Source: Actinomycetota bacterium (GTDB taxonomy: Bacteria > Actinomycetota > Acidimicrobiia > Acidimicrobiales > JAJPHD01). From it: a stretch of DNA of 64,000 nt. The notes under the pieces were generated by a model. The model ran no database searches. It worked only from the letters and a program-made list of their open reading frames with translations, and was not told the DNA's origin. The stretch covers positions 1 through 64,000 of the forward strand of contig JAJPHD010000017.1 in assembly GCA_021325455.1 (NCBI GenBank), given 5' to 3'. Shown here piece after piece: positions 24,465 through 32,057 of the stretch (positions within the stretch are counted from its first letter, which is position 1; each line of letters begins with the position of its first letter). A program made the translations under genes and the position numbers.

Positions 24465-25436
24465 ATGGGTGTAGACAAGATCTGGGTCCTGGCCGAGTCG
24501 GTGGAGGGTGTCCCCACCGCCACGACGCTGGAGCTGCTGGCCGCGGCCCGCTCCCTGGGTTCGACCGTGGAGGCCTTCACCTGGGGTCCTGACACTGAGT
24601 CCCTGGCCCCGGTGCTGGGGGCCCACGGGGCCACGAGGGCCTACACGGTGGGAGACGTTTCCCCCGGTCTGCCCGGGGCCCCGGTGGCCGCTGCCATGGC
24701 CGCCCAGGTCCAGGCGGGGAACGCCCCCGACATGGTCCTGGTGGCGACCACCTACGACGGGCGGGATGTGGCCGGGCGGCTTTCGGCGCGCCTCGACCGG
24801 CCGGTGCTCACCAACGTCGTGAACCTCACCGTGGAGGACGGGGTCCCCACCTCCCACCATGCCATCTTCGGCGGGACGCAGGTGGCCAAGGCTCGTTTCA
24901 CCGGCCCTGGACCGGCCATATTCGTGGTCCGGGCCAAGTCCTTCGTCCCCGAGGAGACCGGCGGGGGGCCCGCCGAGGTGGTGACGGTGGAGGTGCCGGA
25001 CCTGGGGCGGGCCAACGACGCCCGGGTGCTGGAGCGTCATGTCGAGGAGCGTGCCGGCCCCAAGCTCGACGAGGCCGACGTGGTGGTGTCGGGGGGAAGG
25101 GGGCTGGGCCAGCCCGACAACTACGCCATGGTGGAGGAGCTGGCCCGCCTGCTCCATGGTGCACCCGGGGCCTCGCGGGCGATCGTGGACGCCGGTTGGG
25201 TCCCCTACGCCTACCAGGTGGGCCAGACGGGCAAGACCGTGAAGCCCACCTTGTACGTGGCCTGCGGGATCTCCGGGGCCACCCAGCACATGGTGGGGAT
25301 GAAGGGGGCCAAGAACATCATCGCCATTAACAAGGACCAGGAGGCGCCCATCTTCGGCATCGCCGACCTCGGCGTGGTGGGCGATGTGCACAAGGTGCTT
25401 CCCAGGCTGATCGACGCCCTGAAGGCGAGGTCCTAG
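24465..25436 (+). CDS. etfA: Electron transfer flavoprotein alpha subunit
   Basis: The start is ATG 24465, with GGAG about 10 bases upstream; a GTG at 24456 is in frame but too close to that site. The 323 residues contain the N-terminal domain (IWVLAESVEGVPTATTLELL), the middle VLVATTYDGRDVAGRLSARL, and the C-terminal FAD-binding domain with VVVSGGRGLG, VPYAYQVGQTGKTVKPTLYV, ACGISGATQHMVGMKGAKNI and IAINKDQEAPIFGIADLGVV. All key FAD-contact motifs are intact. It forms an operon with etfB and is convergent with the TIGR03843 gene. Confidence 0.96.
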   Translation: MGVDKIWVLAESVEGVPTATTLELLAAARSLGSTVEAFTWGPDTESLAPVLGAHGATRAYTVGDVSPGLPGAPVAAAMAAQVQAGNAPDMVLVATTYDGRDVAGRLSARLDRPVLTNVVNLTVEDGVPTSHHAIFGGTQVAKARFTGPGPAIFVVRAKSFVPEETGGGPAEVVTVEVPDLGRANDARVLERHVEERAGPKLDEADVVVSGGRGLGQPDNYAMVEELARLLHGAPGASRAIVDAGWVPYAYQVGQTGKTVKPTLYVACGISGATQHMVGMKGAKNIIAINKDQEAPIFGIADLGVVGDVHKVLPRLIDALKARS

Positions 25437-25491
25437 GGCCTCCCAACCGACCAGGCCCAACCGGAAGTGGCCGGGCGGGGGGCTGGCGGGC

Positions 25492-26232
25492 TCAGACCGG
25501 GGGCCAGGGGTAAGCCCGCCGGTCGGCCCGGGGGGCGGGGAACCGCCGGCGGGACAAGAGGGCGGAGGCCCGGCGCAGCAGGGCCTCCGCCTCCTCCGGA
25601 GTGAGCACCTCCTCGAGGGCCGGGGGCAGCTCTTGGCACAGCCTCTCCACGTCTGCGCAAAGGTGGGAGGGCACGGGGTCGCCGGCGAAGTCCCAGATCA
25701 CCGTGCGCAGCTTGGGCTCGGTGTGGAAGGACAGCCCGTTGTCGATGGCCCAGATCCGCCCGTCCTCCCCGAGGAGGCAATGGCCGCTCTTGCGGTCGGC
25801 GTTGTTGGCGAGCAGGTCGAAGGCGCACACGGCCCGGAGAGCGGCGTGGTGGGCGGGCACCTCGATCAGGGTGAAGTAGTGCTGGGTGAAGTCCGCCGGT
25901 ACGAAGCGCTGCAGCGAGCCGGTCCCGAGGGGGGCATCGTGGCGGGTCACCGTCTCGGGGACGAGCCCCCAGCCCAGCGCCTCGGACAGCCGGTAGGCGG
26001 CCACCTCGCGCCGGAAGAGCCCGTCAGGGAAGTCCCAGAGCAGCCGCTCGCCCCGGTGGGGCTTGTACACCGCGGGGAGAACCACCTCTCCCGCTGTGCA
26101 GGCGACCAGGAACGTGTGGTTGCTGCTCCAGGGCATGCGGCCCCGGATGTCCACCTCGCCCCGGGACAGGACCTCGAGGGCTTGGCCCGGATCTAGAGCT
26201 TGGGCGGGCGGAATCCGTTGGTCCTCGGGCAC
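25492..26232 (-). CDS. SCO1664/TIGR03843-family protein (kinase-like fold)
   Basis: GTG 26232, inside the end of the DUF3090 gene (40-base overlap), gives 246 residues. Recognised features of the family are GEVDIRGRMPWSSNHTFLVA, PAVYKPHRGERLLWDFPDGL, RREVAAYRLSEALGWGLVPE, AVCAFDLLANNADRKSGHCL and IWAIDNGLSFHTEPKLRTVI. The Lys in YKP, the NNADRK and the IDNG motif resemble the catalytic elements of PI3/4-kinase-like or HipA-like enzymes, so a phosphotransferase is plausible but unproven. It travels with the two genes upstream (DUF3090 and a histidine phosphatase) in many Actinobacteria. Confidence 0.88.
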   Translation of the reverse strand: MPEDQRIPPAQALDPGQALEVLSRGEVDIRGRMPWSSNHTFLVACTAGEVVLPAVYKPHRGERLLWDFPDGLFRREVAAYRLSEALGWGLVPETVTRHDAPLGTGSLQRFVPADFTQHYFTLIEVPAHHAALRAVCAFDLLANNADRKSGHCLLGEDGRIWAIDNGLSFHTEPKLRTVIWDFAGDPVPSHLCADVERLCQELPPALEEVLTPEEAEALLRRASALLSRRRFPAPRADRRAYPWPPV

Positions 26233-26690
26233 GCGTGTCCTGCCGGGTCGAGCGGGTACCCGCACAGCGGGCAGGGGGGGCGGCCGGCTACCACCAGCTG
26301 GGTCCCCCGGATGGCCAGGGCGGCCACCTGCTCCCGGCTGGCGCCGAAGCGGGCGGTGGCCCCCACCTCGTCCTCGCTCACCGCCTCCTCGGCTACCAGC
26401 ACCACCCGATCTTCGTCCTCGTCGTAGGAGAGGCCCAGCGTGCCCACGACCCAAGCCGGGTCATGAGGCTCCTCCAGCTCCAGCTCCTCGGGTAGGTGGC
26501 CCGGAGGGGGCAGCTCCTCGAGGAGCTTGCCCAGGTACTGGGCCAGGGCCGCTACCTGGGCCTTTTCCATCTTGAGGGTGAGCACCTCGGCCCCCTGGCG
26601 AGCCTGGAGCAGGAACGTCCGCTGCCCCGGGGGACCCAGGGTGGCCACCGTTATCCGGTCCACGGCGGGCATCTCGTGGGACTCGCTCAC
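26193..26690 (-). CDS. DUF3090 / TIGR03847-family protein
   Basis: A 165-residue protein of the DUF3090 family. It shows RITVATLGPPGQRTFLLQAR, LTLKMEKAQVAALAQYLGKL, WVVGTLGLSYDEDEDRVVLV and a C-terminal zinc-finger-like CPLCGYPLDPAGHACPRTNG (CxxC and a later HxC). Function unknown. It is the middle gene of the triad, 12 bases downstream of the phosphatase gene and overlapping the TIGR03843 gene. The fixed order suggests the three proteins act together. The C-terminal zinc site suggests an adaptor or regulatory role, which is my inference. Confidence 0.9.
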   Translation of the reverse strand: MSESHEMPAVDRITVATLGPPGQRTFLLQARQGAEVLTLKMEKAQVAALAQYLGKLLEELPPPGHLPEELELEEPHDPAWVVGTLGLSYDEDEDRVVLVAEEAVSEDEVGATARFGASREQVAALAIRGTQLVVAGRPPCPLCGYPLDPAGHACPRTNGFRPPKL

Positions 26691-26702
26691 CCTTCCCTCC
26701 TG

Positions 26703-27398
26703 CTAGGGCCCCAGCTCGCCCAGAGAGCTGATGGAGTTGACCGCCAGCACCCTCGGGCCCGTCTCCCCGTAGGCAATGGCAGTCACCGAGGCGGGGCTTA
26801 TGGCGATGCGCTGGAACAGGTCGAGGTGCGTCCCCAGGGCCTGGGCCACCACGGCCTTGATCGGGTCGGCGTGCGACACGGCCACCACGGCGGCCCCCCG
26901 GTGGCGGGAGAGCAGGCGCTCCACGGCGCCCACCGCCCGGGCCTGCATCTCCAGGAAGGACTCCCCGCCTGGGAACCGGAAGCCGCTGGGCCAGCTCTGC
27001 ACCGCCTTCCACTCGGGCCGGCGGGCCAGGGCCTTGAGCTCGGCGCCTGTCCACTCCCCGAAGTCGCACTCGGTGAGGCCCCTTTCCACCGTGACGGGCA
27101 GGCCCAGGGCCTCGGCGATGGGGCCGGCCGTCTCCCTGGCCCGCTCCATGGGTGAGGAGTACACGGCCTCGAACCGGGGCGGCTCCGGCCTGCCCCTGGC
27201 CCGCCGGGCCGCAGGGCGGTCCGGCCCGGAGGCGAAGGCTGCGATCCGCTCGGCGGTGGCCTTGGCCTGGGTCACCCCCTCCTCGGCCAGGTGGAGCCCC
27301 CGGGCCCGGCCGGGCAGCACCTGGCCCGTGGTGGGGGTGCGGGCATGGCGGACCAGGAGGACCAGGGTGGGGGAAGGGGCGCTGGAGCGCGTGGCCAT
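26703..27398 (-). CDS. Histidine phosphatase-family protein (TIGR03848-like)
   Basis: The start is ATG 27398 (231 residues). It belongs to the phosphoglycerate mutase-like superfamily: TLVLLVRHARTPTTGQVLPG carries the RH nucleophile (RHA in place of the common RHG). The YSSPMERARETAGPIAEALG, LTECDFGEWTGAELKALARR and VVAVSHADPIKAVVAQALGT motifs supply the remaining Arg, Glu and His. It is the first gene of the DUF3090/TIGR03843 triad. The substrate is unknown. The start is only 27 bases from the divergent uracil-DNA glycosylase start, so the two promoters must overlap or the transcripts are leaderless. Confidence 0.9.
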   Translation of the reverse strand: MATRSSAPSPTLVLLVRHARTPTTGQVLPGRARGLHLAEEGVTQAKATAERIAAFASGPDRPAARRARGRPEPPRFEAVYSSPMERARETAGPIAEALGLPVTVERGLTECDFGEWTGAELKALARRPEWKAVQSWPSGFRFPGGESFLEMQARAVGAVERLLSRHRGAAVVAVSHADPIKAVVAQALGTHLDLFQRIAISPASVTAIAYGETGPRVLAVNSISSLGELGP

Positions 27399-27425
27399 GG
27401 CCCAACCAACGTTAGTGTCCGCCCG

Positions 27426-28139
27426 GTGACCACCCCTACCCCGGCCGCCCTGGCCGCCCTCGCCGAGGAGGTGGTGAGCTGCCGGGCCTGCCCCCGCCTG
27501 GTGGCCTGGAGGGAGCAGGTGGCGAGGGAGAAGCGGGCCTCCTTTGCCGGCGAGGAGTACTGGGGCCGGCCCGTGCCTGGCTTCGGGGATCCCGCCGCCC
27601 GTCTGCTCATAGTGGGCCTGGCTCCGGCCGCCCACGGTGGCAACCGCACGGGGCGGGTCTTCACCGGGGACCGGTCCGGCGACTGGCTCTTCAGCGCCCT
27701 GTACCGGGCCGGCTATGCCAACCAGCCGACGAGCGAGGCGAGGGATGACGGCCTGCGCCTGGACGGGGCCTACGTGACGGCCAGCGTGCGCTGTGCCCCC
27801 CCCGGCAACCGGCCCACCGTGACCGAGCGGGATGCCTGCCTGCCCTACCTGGCCCGGGAGATCGAGCTTTTGAGGCGGGTCCGGGTCATGGTGGCCCTGG
27901 GGGGCTTCGCCTACCAGGTGCTGGCCCGCCTCCTTCCCCTGCGGCCGCGCCCGGCGTTCGGCCACGGCGTGGAGGTGCCCACCACCGATGGGCGCACGGT
28001 GATCTGCTCCTACCATCCGAGCCAGCAGAACACCTTCACCGGAAGGCTCACCCAGGCCATGTTCGACGCCGTGCTGGCCCGGGCCCGGGCCCTGTCGGCC
28101 TCGACCCAGGAGGAGGGGAGGCGAAATGGCCGCCGGTGA
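27426..28139 (+). CDS. Uracil-DNA glycosylase, iron-sulfur type (family 5-like)
   Basis: GTG 27426 gives 237 residues. The four iron-sulfur cysteines are in SCRACPRL, VRCAPP and ERDACLPYL. Motif A is GLAPAAHGGNRTGRVFTGD, which has Ala where families 1 and 4 carry an acidic residue, as in UDGb (family 5). The DNA-binding motif is HPSQQNTFTGRLT. It removes uracil and other deaminated bases, a particular burden in GC-rich DNA. It is divergent from the phosphatase gene and convergent with the FrhB-like gene. Confidence 0.9.
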   Translation: MTTPTPAALAALAEEVVSCRACPRLVAWREQVAREKRASFAGEEYWGRPVPGFGDPAARLLIVGLAPAAHGGNRTGRVFTGDRSGDWLFSALYRAGYANQPTSEARDDGLRLDGAYVTASVRCAPPGNRPTVTERDACLPYLAREIELLRRVRVMVALGGFAYQVLARLLPLRPRPAFGHGVEVPTTDGRTVICSYHPSQQNTFTGRLTQAMFDAVLARARALSASTQEEGRRNGRR

Positions 28140-28158
28140 CCTCCCGCCGGCCGTTCTC

Positions 28159-29286
28159 TCAGGCCCCGACCCTGGGGGGCAGTAGCCGGGGCTCGGGGAC
28201 CGCCGTCTCCGGCCAGCGCCTCCTGCTCGACCGCGACAGCTTGCGCAGCAGGGCGATGGCGCCAGGGTCGTCGTCCCCCGGGCGGACCTCGATGGCCTTG
28301 TCGGCCAGCATCCCCTCCATCACCTCCCGGCCCCGGTCGGTGCGGACCAGGGTGAGCGTCCAGTCGTTGAAGGCGCCGATGCCCCCGGTCGAGATGTCGG
28401 CATGCTCGGCGGCGAAGTCGGGGCAGGCCTTGCACCCCTCCCTCGTCCAGGCGTGGGCCTCCTTCAGGGGGACCTCGTGGTAGCTGCCGTCCCGCATCCA
28501 GATCTGGATGACCCCCTTGATGTTCATCTTCACCATGTCCTGGCGGGCCAGCCCGTAGCGCCCCTCGAACAGCTCGGGGAAGATGGAGTCCTCGAAGGTC
28601 TTGGAACAGAGAAGCCCGATGTTGAGAGCGAAGCGCCGCGCCACCTTGCCGGCCCGCCGCGCCGACATGACGGGGGGAACGGAGGCCTGGCAGCTCATGC
28701 CCACCAGGCCGATCCGCTCGCAGCCGGCGGCCACGGCGTCAGGGTAGGCCAGGGTGTTGGCGGAGTACGTGTAGCGAGAACCGGCACCGGCCAGGACCTC
28801 CTCCCTGGTGCGGGCCAACCCCGGCACCGCCTTCCAGGATCTTCCGTCGCCCTCCAGGTAGGAGACCAGGGCGGCGTCGATCACGCCGTTCTCCAGGGCC
28901 CAGATGAGCATGGCCGACACCAGGCCGCCGTCCTGGCCCACCTCCTGGACGGCGGGGTCGGTGGCCCGGGCCAGCACGATGTCCTTCGAGATCCCCTCCA
29001 CCTCAGCCGCCTCCCTCGGCCGGCCGAACAGGGCCGTGTCGATCTCGGGCTCCCACGCCCGGAACCGGGGACAGGCCCGCGTGCAGAGAGTGCACCCTCT
29101 CTCGCCATGGGTGCAGTTGTCGGAGCCACCTGCCTCCTCCACCTTCCAGGGGCGGTAGGTGTCGGTGTGGTCGTACTTGAGGACGTCGTAGGGGCAGGCC
29201 AGCACACAGCCGGCACAGCCGGTGCAGAGCCCGGAGGTGACGACCTCCCGGAACAGGTGGGCCCAGTGGGGCTTCTCGGGCGGCAT
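28159..29286 (-). CDS. FrhB-like coenzyme F420 hydrogenase/dehydrogenase beta-subunit family protein
   Basis: ATG 29286 gives 375 residues (a GTG at 29316 would add ten). An N-terminal 2x[4Fe-4S] ferredoxin part has GLCTGCAGCVLACPYDVLKY and a second Cys cluster, CTLCTRACPRF. The FrhB N- and C-domains follow: LARATDPAVQEVGQDGGLVS, GCERIGLVGMSCQASVPPVM, FALNIGLLCSKTFED, and GCKACPDFAAEHADISTGGI with a third Cys pair. Proteins of this family transfer electrons between F420 or flavin and iron-sulfur centres. No hydrogenase or other partner subunit is adjacent, so its reaction is unknown. F420 use fits the luciferase-like enzyme at 32058. Confidence 0.88.
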   Translation of the reverse strand: MPPEKPHWAHLFREVVTSGLCTGCAGCVLACPYDVLKYDHTDTYRPWKVEEAGGSDNCTHGERGCTLCTRACPRFRAWEPEIDTALFGRPREAAEVEGISKDIVLARATDPAVQEVGQDGGLVSAMLIWALENGVIDAALVSYLEGDGRSWKAVPGLARTREEVLAGAGSRYTYSANTLAYPDAVAAGCERIGLVGMSCQASVPPVMSARRAGKVARRFALNIGLLCSKTFEDSIFPELFEGRYGLARQDMVKMNIKGVIQIWMRDGSYHEVPLKEAHAWTREGCKACPDFAAEHADISTGGIGAFNDWTLTLVRTDRGREVMEGMLADKAIEVRPGDDDPGAIALLRKLSRSSRRRWPETAVPEPRLLPPRVGA

Positions 29287-29344
29287 CGGCTCAACTCTAG
29301 TGAAGCCGGGTGGCACCCTGGGGAGGCGGTAGGGTCCGGGCCCG

Positions 29345-30127
29345 GTGCCCGAGCTGCCCGAGGTGGAGGCCTACCGCCGGCTGGCGGAGAGGGCTGTCGG
29401 GCGGACGGTGGCGGAGGTGGGGGCCCCGGACGCCTGGTACGTGAAGGGACGGACCGGGCCCGGGGAGCTACGGGGCGCCCTGGTGGGGCGGGAGGTGGTG
29501 GCCGCTCGGCGGACCGGCAAGCTCCTGCTCCTGGACACCCGGGCCGGCCCCACCCTGGGGCTCAGGTTCGGTATGACCGGGCGTCTCGTCATGGATGGGC
29601 GACCGGGGGTGGAGCGCCTTCTCTACTCCAGCGAGCGTCAGGAGCTGCGATGGTGCCGGTTCTGGCTGGGCTTCTCCGGCGGAGGGCAGCTGGTGGTCCA
29701 GGACCCCCGCCGGCTGGGAGGGGTCGAGCTGGACCCCGACGAGGGCAGGCTCGGCCCGGATGCCACCAGGATCGGGCTGGCCGAGCTCCGTGCCGCCCTC
29801 GGTACCAGCCGGGTCGCCCTGAAGGCCCGGCTCATGGACCAGGCCCGCATCGCCGGCGTGGGCAACCTGATCGCCGACGAGTTGCTGTGGCGGGCGGGCC
29901 TGGACCCCCGCAGGCCGGCGGGCTCGCTCTCGGCCGCCGAGAGCCGCCGCCTCCACCGGAGCCTTCGCTCCGGCCTGGCCCTGTTGATGGAACGAGGGGG
30001 GTCCCACACCGGCGACCTGCAAGCCGAACGCCGGGCTGGCGGGCGCTGTCCCAGGGACGGGTTCGCCTTGCAGCGGGCCACGGTGGGAGGGAGGACCACC
30101 TGGTGGTGCCCCCGCCACCAGCTCTAG
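29345..30127 (+). CDS. Fpg/Nei-family DNA glycosylase with degenerate zinc finger
   Basis: GTG 29345 starts PELPEVEAYRRLAERAVGRT. The exposed Pro and Glu (residues 2-3) are the Schiff-base nucleophile and general acid, and RRTGKLLLLDT carries the beta-elimination Lys. The helix-two-turn-helix shows KARLMDQARIAGVGNLIADE (its Asn binds DNA). The C-terminal zinc finger normally has four Cys; here it reads GRCPRDGFALQ and TWWCPRHQL, so two metal ligands are replaced by Asp and His. Oxidised purines or pyrimidines are the likely substrates. The finger change may alter metal binding or lesion choice. It is convergent with the SCO1 gene. Confidence 0.9.
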   Translation: MPELPEVEAYRRLAERAVGRTVAEVGAPDAWYVKGRTGPGELRGALVGREVVAARRTGKLLLLDTRAGPTLGLRFGMTGRLVMDGRPGVERLLYSSERQELRWCRFWLGFSGGGQLVVQDPRRLGGVELDPDEGRLGPDATRIGLAELRAALGTSRVALKARLMDQARIAGVGNLIADELLWRAGLDPRRPAGSLSAAESRRLHRSLRSGLALLMERGGSHTGDLQAERRAGGRCPRDGFALQRATVGGRTTWWCPRHQL

Positions 30128-30143
30128 GACCGCCCGCCGGCCC

Positions 30144-30974
30144 TCAGTGGCGGAGCGGTATCCGCTGGTCCAGGAGGACCTCGAGGTTCCCCAGGGCCTG
30201 GCGGACGGTCCAGCCTGTCGAGGGGCTGTGCTGATGGGGGATCCCCTCCAGCACCAGGAGGTGGTGGAGGTCAGCGTCGAGGGACGCCTTCCCGGGGCCG
30301 AAGGTGGCGATCCGTACCCGGCCCTTGGGGCTCAGGAAATAGAGGGCATCGTTGTGGCGCACGGCGTAGCTGGCGGGCTGGCCCGTCTGCCAGTCCCTGG
30401 TCGTGGCGCCCGGGGCCACCCGCTCGTGGGAGATGCCGAGGAACCGCCACAGCCGGTACACGTTGGACGGGCTGCCGGTGAGAAGGGGCCAGGATATGCC
30501 GGTCACCTGGGAGAAGGACCGGAGGCGGGCCGGGGTGTCGAGGGAGGGGTCCAGGCTGACTTGGACAATGGCCACCCGGCCGCCCAGGCCGGCCTGGGTC
30601 ACGTAGTGCTGGACCCGCTCGAGGGCGGCGATGGTATAGGGGCAGGTCCCGGTGCACTCGCTGAGCACGGGGGCCAGGACCACCACCTTGCCCCGGTAGG
30701 CGAGCAGCGAGGTGGGCGCCCCGCTCTCGCTGGTCAGGGGGACATAGGGGAGGGGGCGGTCCTGGCGCAGCCCGGTGACGGTCACGGGTGGGGCGCTGCC
30801 CAGGTGCCTGTTGCCCCGCGCCCTCACCAAGAGGAAGATGCCGATGATCACAGCCACCAGCAATACGACCATCGCCACCTGGAAGCGCCAGGCCTGGCGA
30901 CGGTCTGCCTCCAGGCGCTCCCGGCTCCAACGGGGGAGCTGGGCCGCAGGCGACGGGCGGCGGTTGCCGATCAT
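30144..30974 (-). CDS. SCO1/SenC-like copper chaperone
   Basis: ATG 30974 overlaps the ctaG stop (ATGA 30971-30974); 276 residues. A basic N-terminus is followed by a membrane helix (about 34-54, VVLLVAVIIGIFLLVRA) and a thioredoxin-like SCO domain. The domain has YRGKVVVLAPVLSECTGTCP, whose CxxxC pair (about residues 105-109) binds copper, QVSLDPSLDTPARLRSF and a DALYFLSPKGRVRIATFG segment. The third copper ligand, a His, is likely within the late HHLLVLEGIPHQH region. It metallates the CuA site of cytochrome oxidase, working with the co-encoded CtaG. Confidence 0.85.
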   Translation of the reverse strand: MIGNRRPSPAAQLPRWSRERLEADRRQAWRFQVAMVVLLVAVIIGIFLLVRARGNRHLGSAPPVTVTGLRQDRPLPYVPLTSESGAPTSLLAYRGKVVVLAPVLSECTGTCPYTIAALERVQHYVTQAGLGGRVAIVQVSLDPSLDTPARLRSFSQVTGISWPLLTGSPSNVYRLWRFLGISHERVAPGATTRDWQTGQPASYAVRHNDALYFLSPKGRVRIATFGPGKASLDADLHHLLVLEGIPHQHSPSTGWTVRQALGNLEVLLDQRIPLRH

Positions 30975-31996
30975 GGCCGGTCGCCAGCCGGGGGACGGGG
31001 CGGCTGGCCGACGGGTCGGGGCGAGGGGGCAGGCCCGCCAACCGTTCGGGGGGCACTCACGGGATGCCCGGCGGCGGCCATGGCGGCCCGGTAGGCAGCC
31101 AGCTGCGCCTCGTAGGCGCCGGTCTCGACCATCCGCCGGCTCTCGCGTTGCGAGCGGCGCTCCTCGTGGCGAGCCCACTGCACGGCGATGATGAGGAGGG
31201 CGGTGGCATGGCCCATGCCCTCCATGACCCACAGGATGGCCCCACCGGTGTGGATGTCGGCCACGGTGTGGGCGGGGGAGAGGGTCCGGCTGGTCGAGAT
31301 GAGGGCCACGCCCAGGAAGGAGGCGAAGGGGATGCCGAGGAAGACATAGAAGAGCCGGATCGGGTAGGGCATCTGCCAGCGGGAGCGGTCCACGCCCACC
31401 ACCGGCATCCAGTAGAGGACACCGGCGACGAGGAACTCCAGGTGGCTCAGGTCGTGCACCAGGGGGTGGCGCAGCGTGTAGGCGTAGATGGGGGTGAGGA
31501 AGTAGGCGTACATGGACCCGAAGCCGAGGACCCAGGACACCCCGGGGAAGGTGAGGAGCTGGACCGGAGAGCTGTTGAGCACGCGCAGGGCCCGGGTCTG
31601 GGTCGAGCGGCTGCCGGCCTGCAGCAGCAGCGTCACGGGCGCCGACAGGGCGATCAGCGCTCCTGCCGCCATCATCAGCAGCAGGTGCTGGATGACGTGC
31701 ATGTAGAAGGTCCGGTCGTCGTAGGCGGCCACGCCGGAGTTGACGGCAATGACCACCACGGCCATGGCGCCCAGGAAGGCGGCCGTCCTCCAAGGGTTCC
31801 AGCGGTGGCCCCGCCTGGCCAGCCGCCGGACGCCCGCTACGTAGGCGGCGGCGCAGGCCAGGGTTACGGCCAGGGCCACCAGGGCCAGGGGCTCGAGCTG
31901 CCAGCCGAGCAGCAGGACCCGCGTCGTGACCGGCGGCGAAGGACCGGGGCCCGGTGTGGCGAGGGAAGCAGGCAGCGTGGCTAGGCAGCAGGCCAC
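30971..31996 (-). CDS. ctaG: CtaG-type cytochrome oxidase assembly protein
   Basis: A 341-residue polytopic protein of the Caa3_CtaG family. Conserved His-rich stretches are FYMHVIQHLLLMMAAGALIA, RHPLVHDLSHLEFLVAGVLY, PIRLFYVFLGIPFASFLGVA and DIHTGGAILWVMEGMGHATA. About seven helices are visible, with a basic, Pro-rich cytoplasmic tail. It is required for copper insertion into terminal oxidases and is translationally coupled to the SCO1-like gene, forming a copper-delivery pair. GTG 31996 lacks an obvious ribosome site, so the true start may be nearby. Confidence 0.87.
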   Translation of the reverse strand: MACCLATLPASLATPGPGPSPPVTTRVLLLGWQLEPLALVALAVTLACAAAYVAGVRRLARRGHRWNPWRTAAFLGAMAVVVIAVNSGVAAYDDRTFYMHVIQHLLLMMAAGALIALSAPVTLLLQAGSRSTQTRALRVLNSSPVQLLTFPGVSWVLGFGSMYAYFLTPIYAYTLRHPLVHDLSHLEFLVAGVLYWMPVVGVDRSRWQMPYPIRLFYVFLGIPFASFLGVALISTSRTLSPAHTVADIHTGGAILWVMEGMGHATALLIIAVQWARHEERRSQRESRRMVETGAYEAQLAAYRAAMAAAGHPVSAPRTVGGPAPSPRPVGQPPRPPAGDRP

Positions 31997-32057
31997 GAGC
32001 TATGAGGGTAGGGGCTCGGGCCCACCGTCATGCAGTCGGCGGGCGCCGGCCGGTGGC

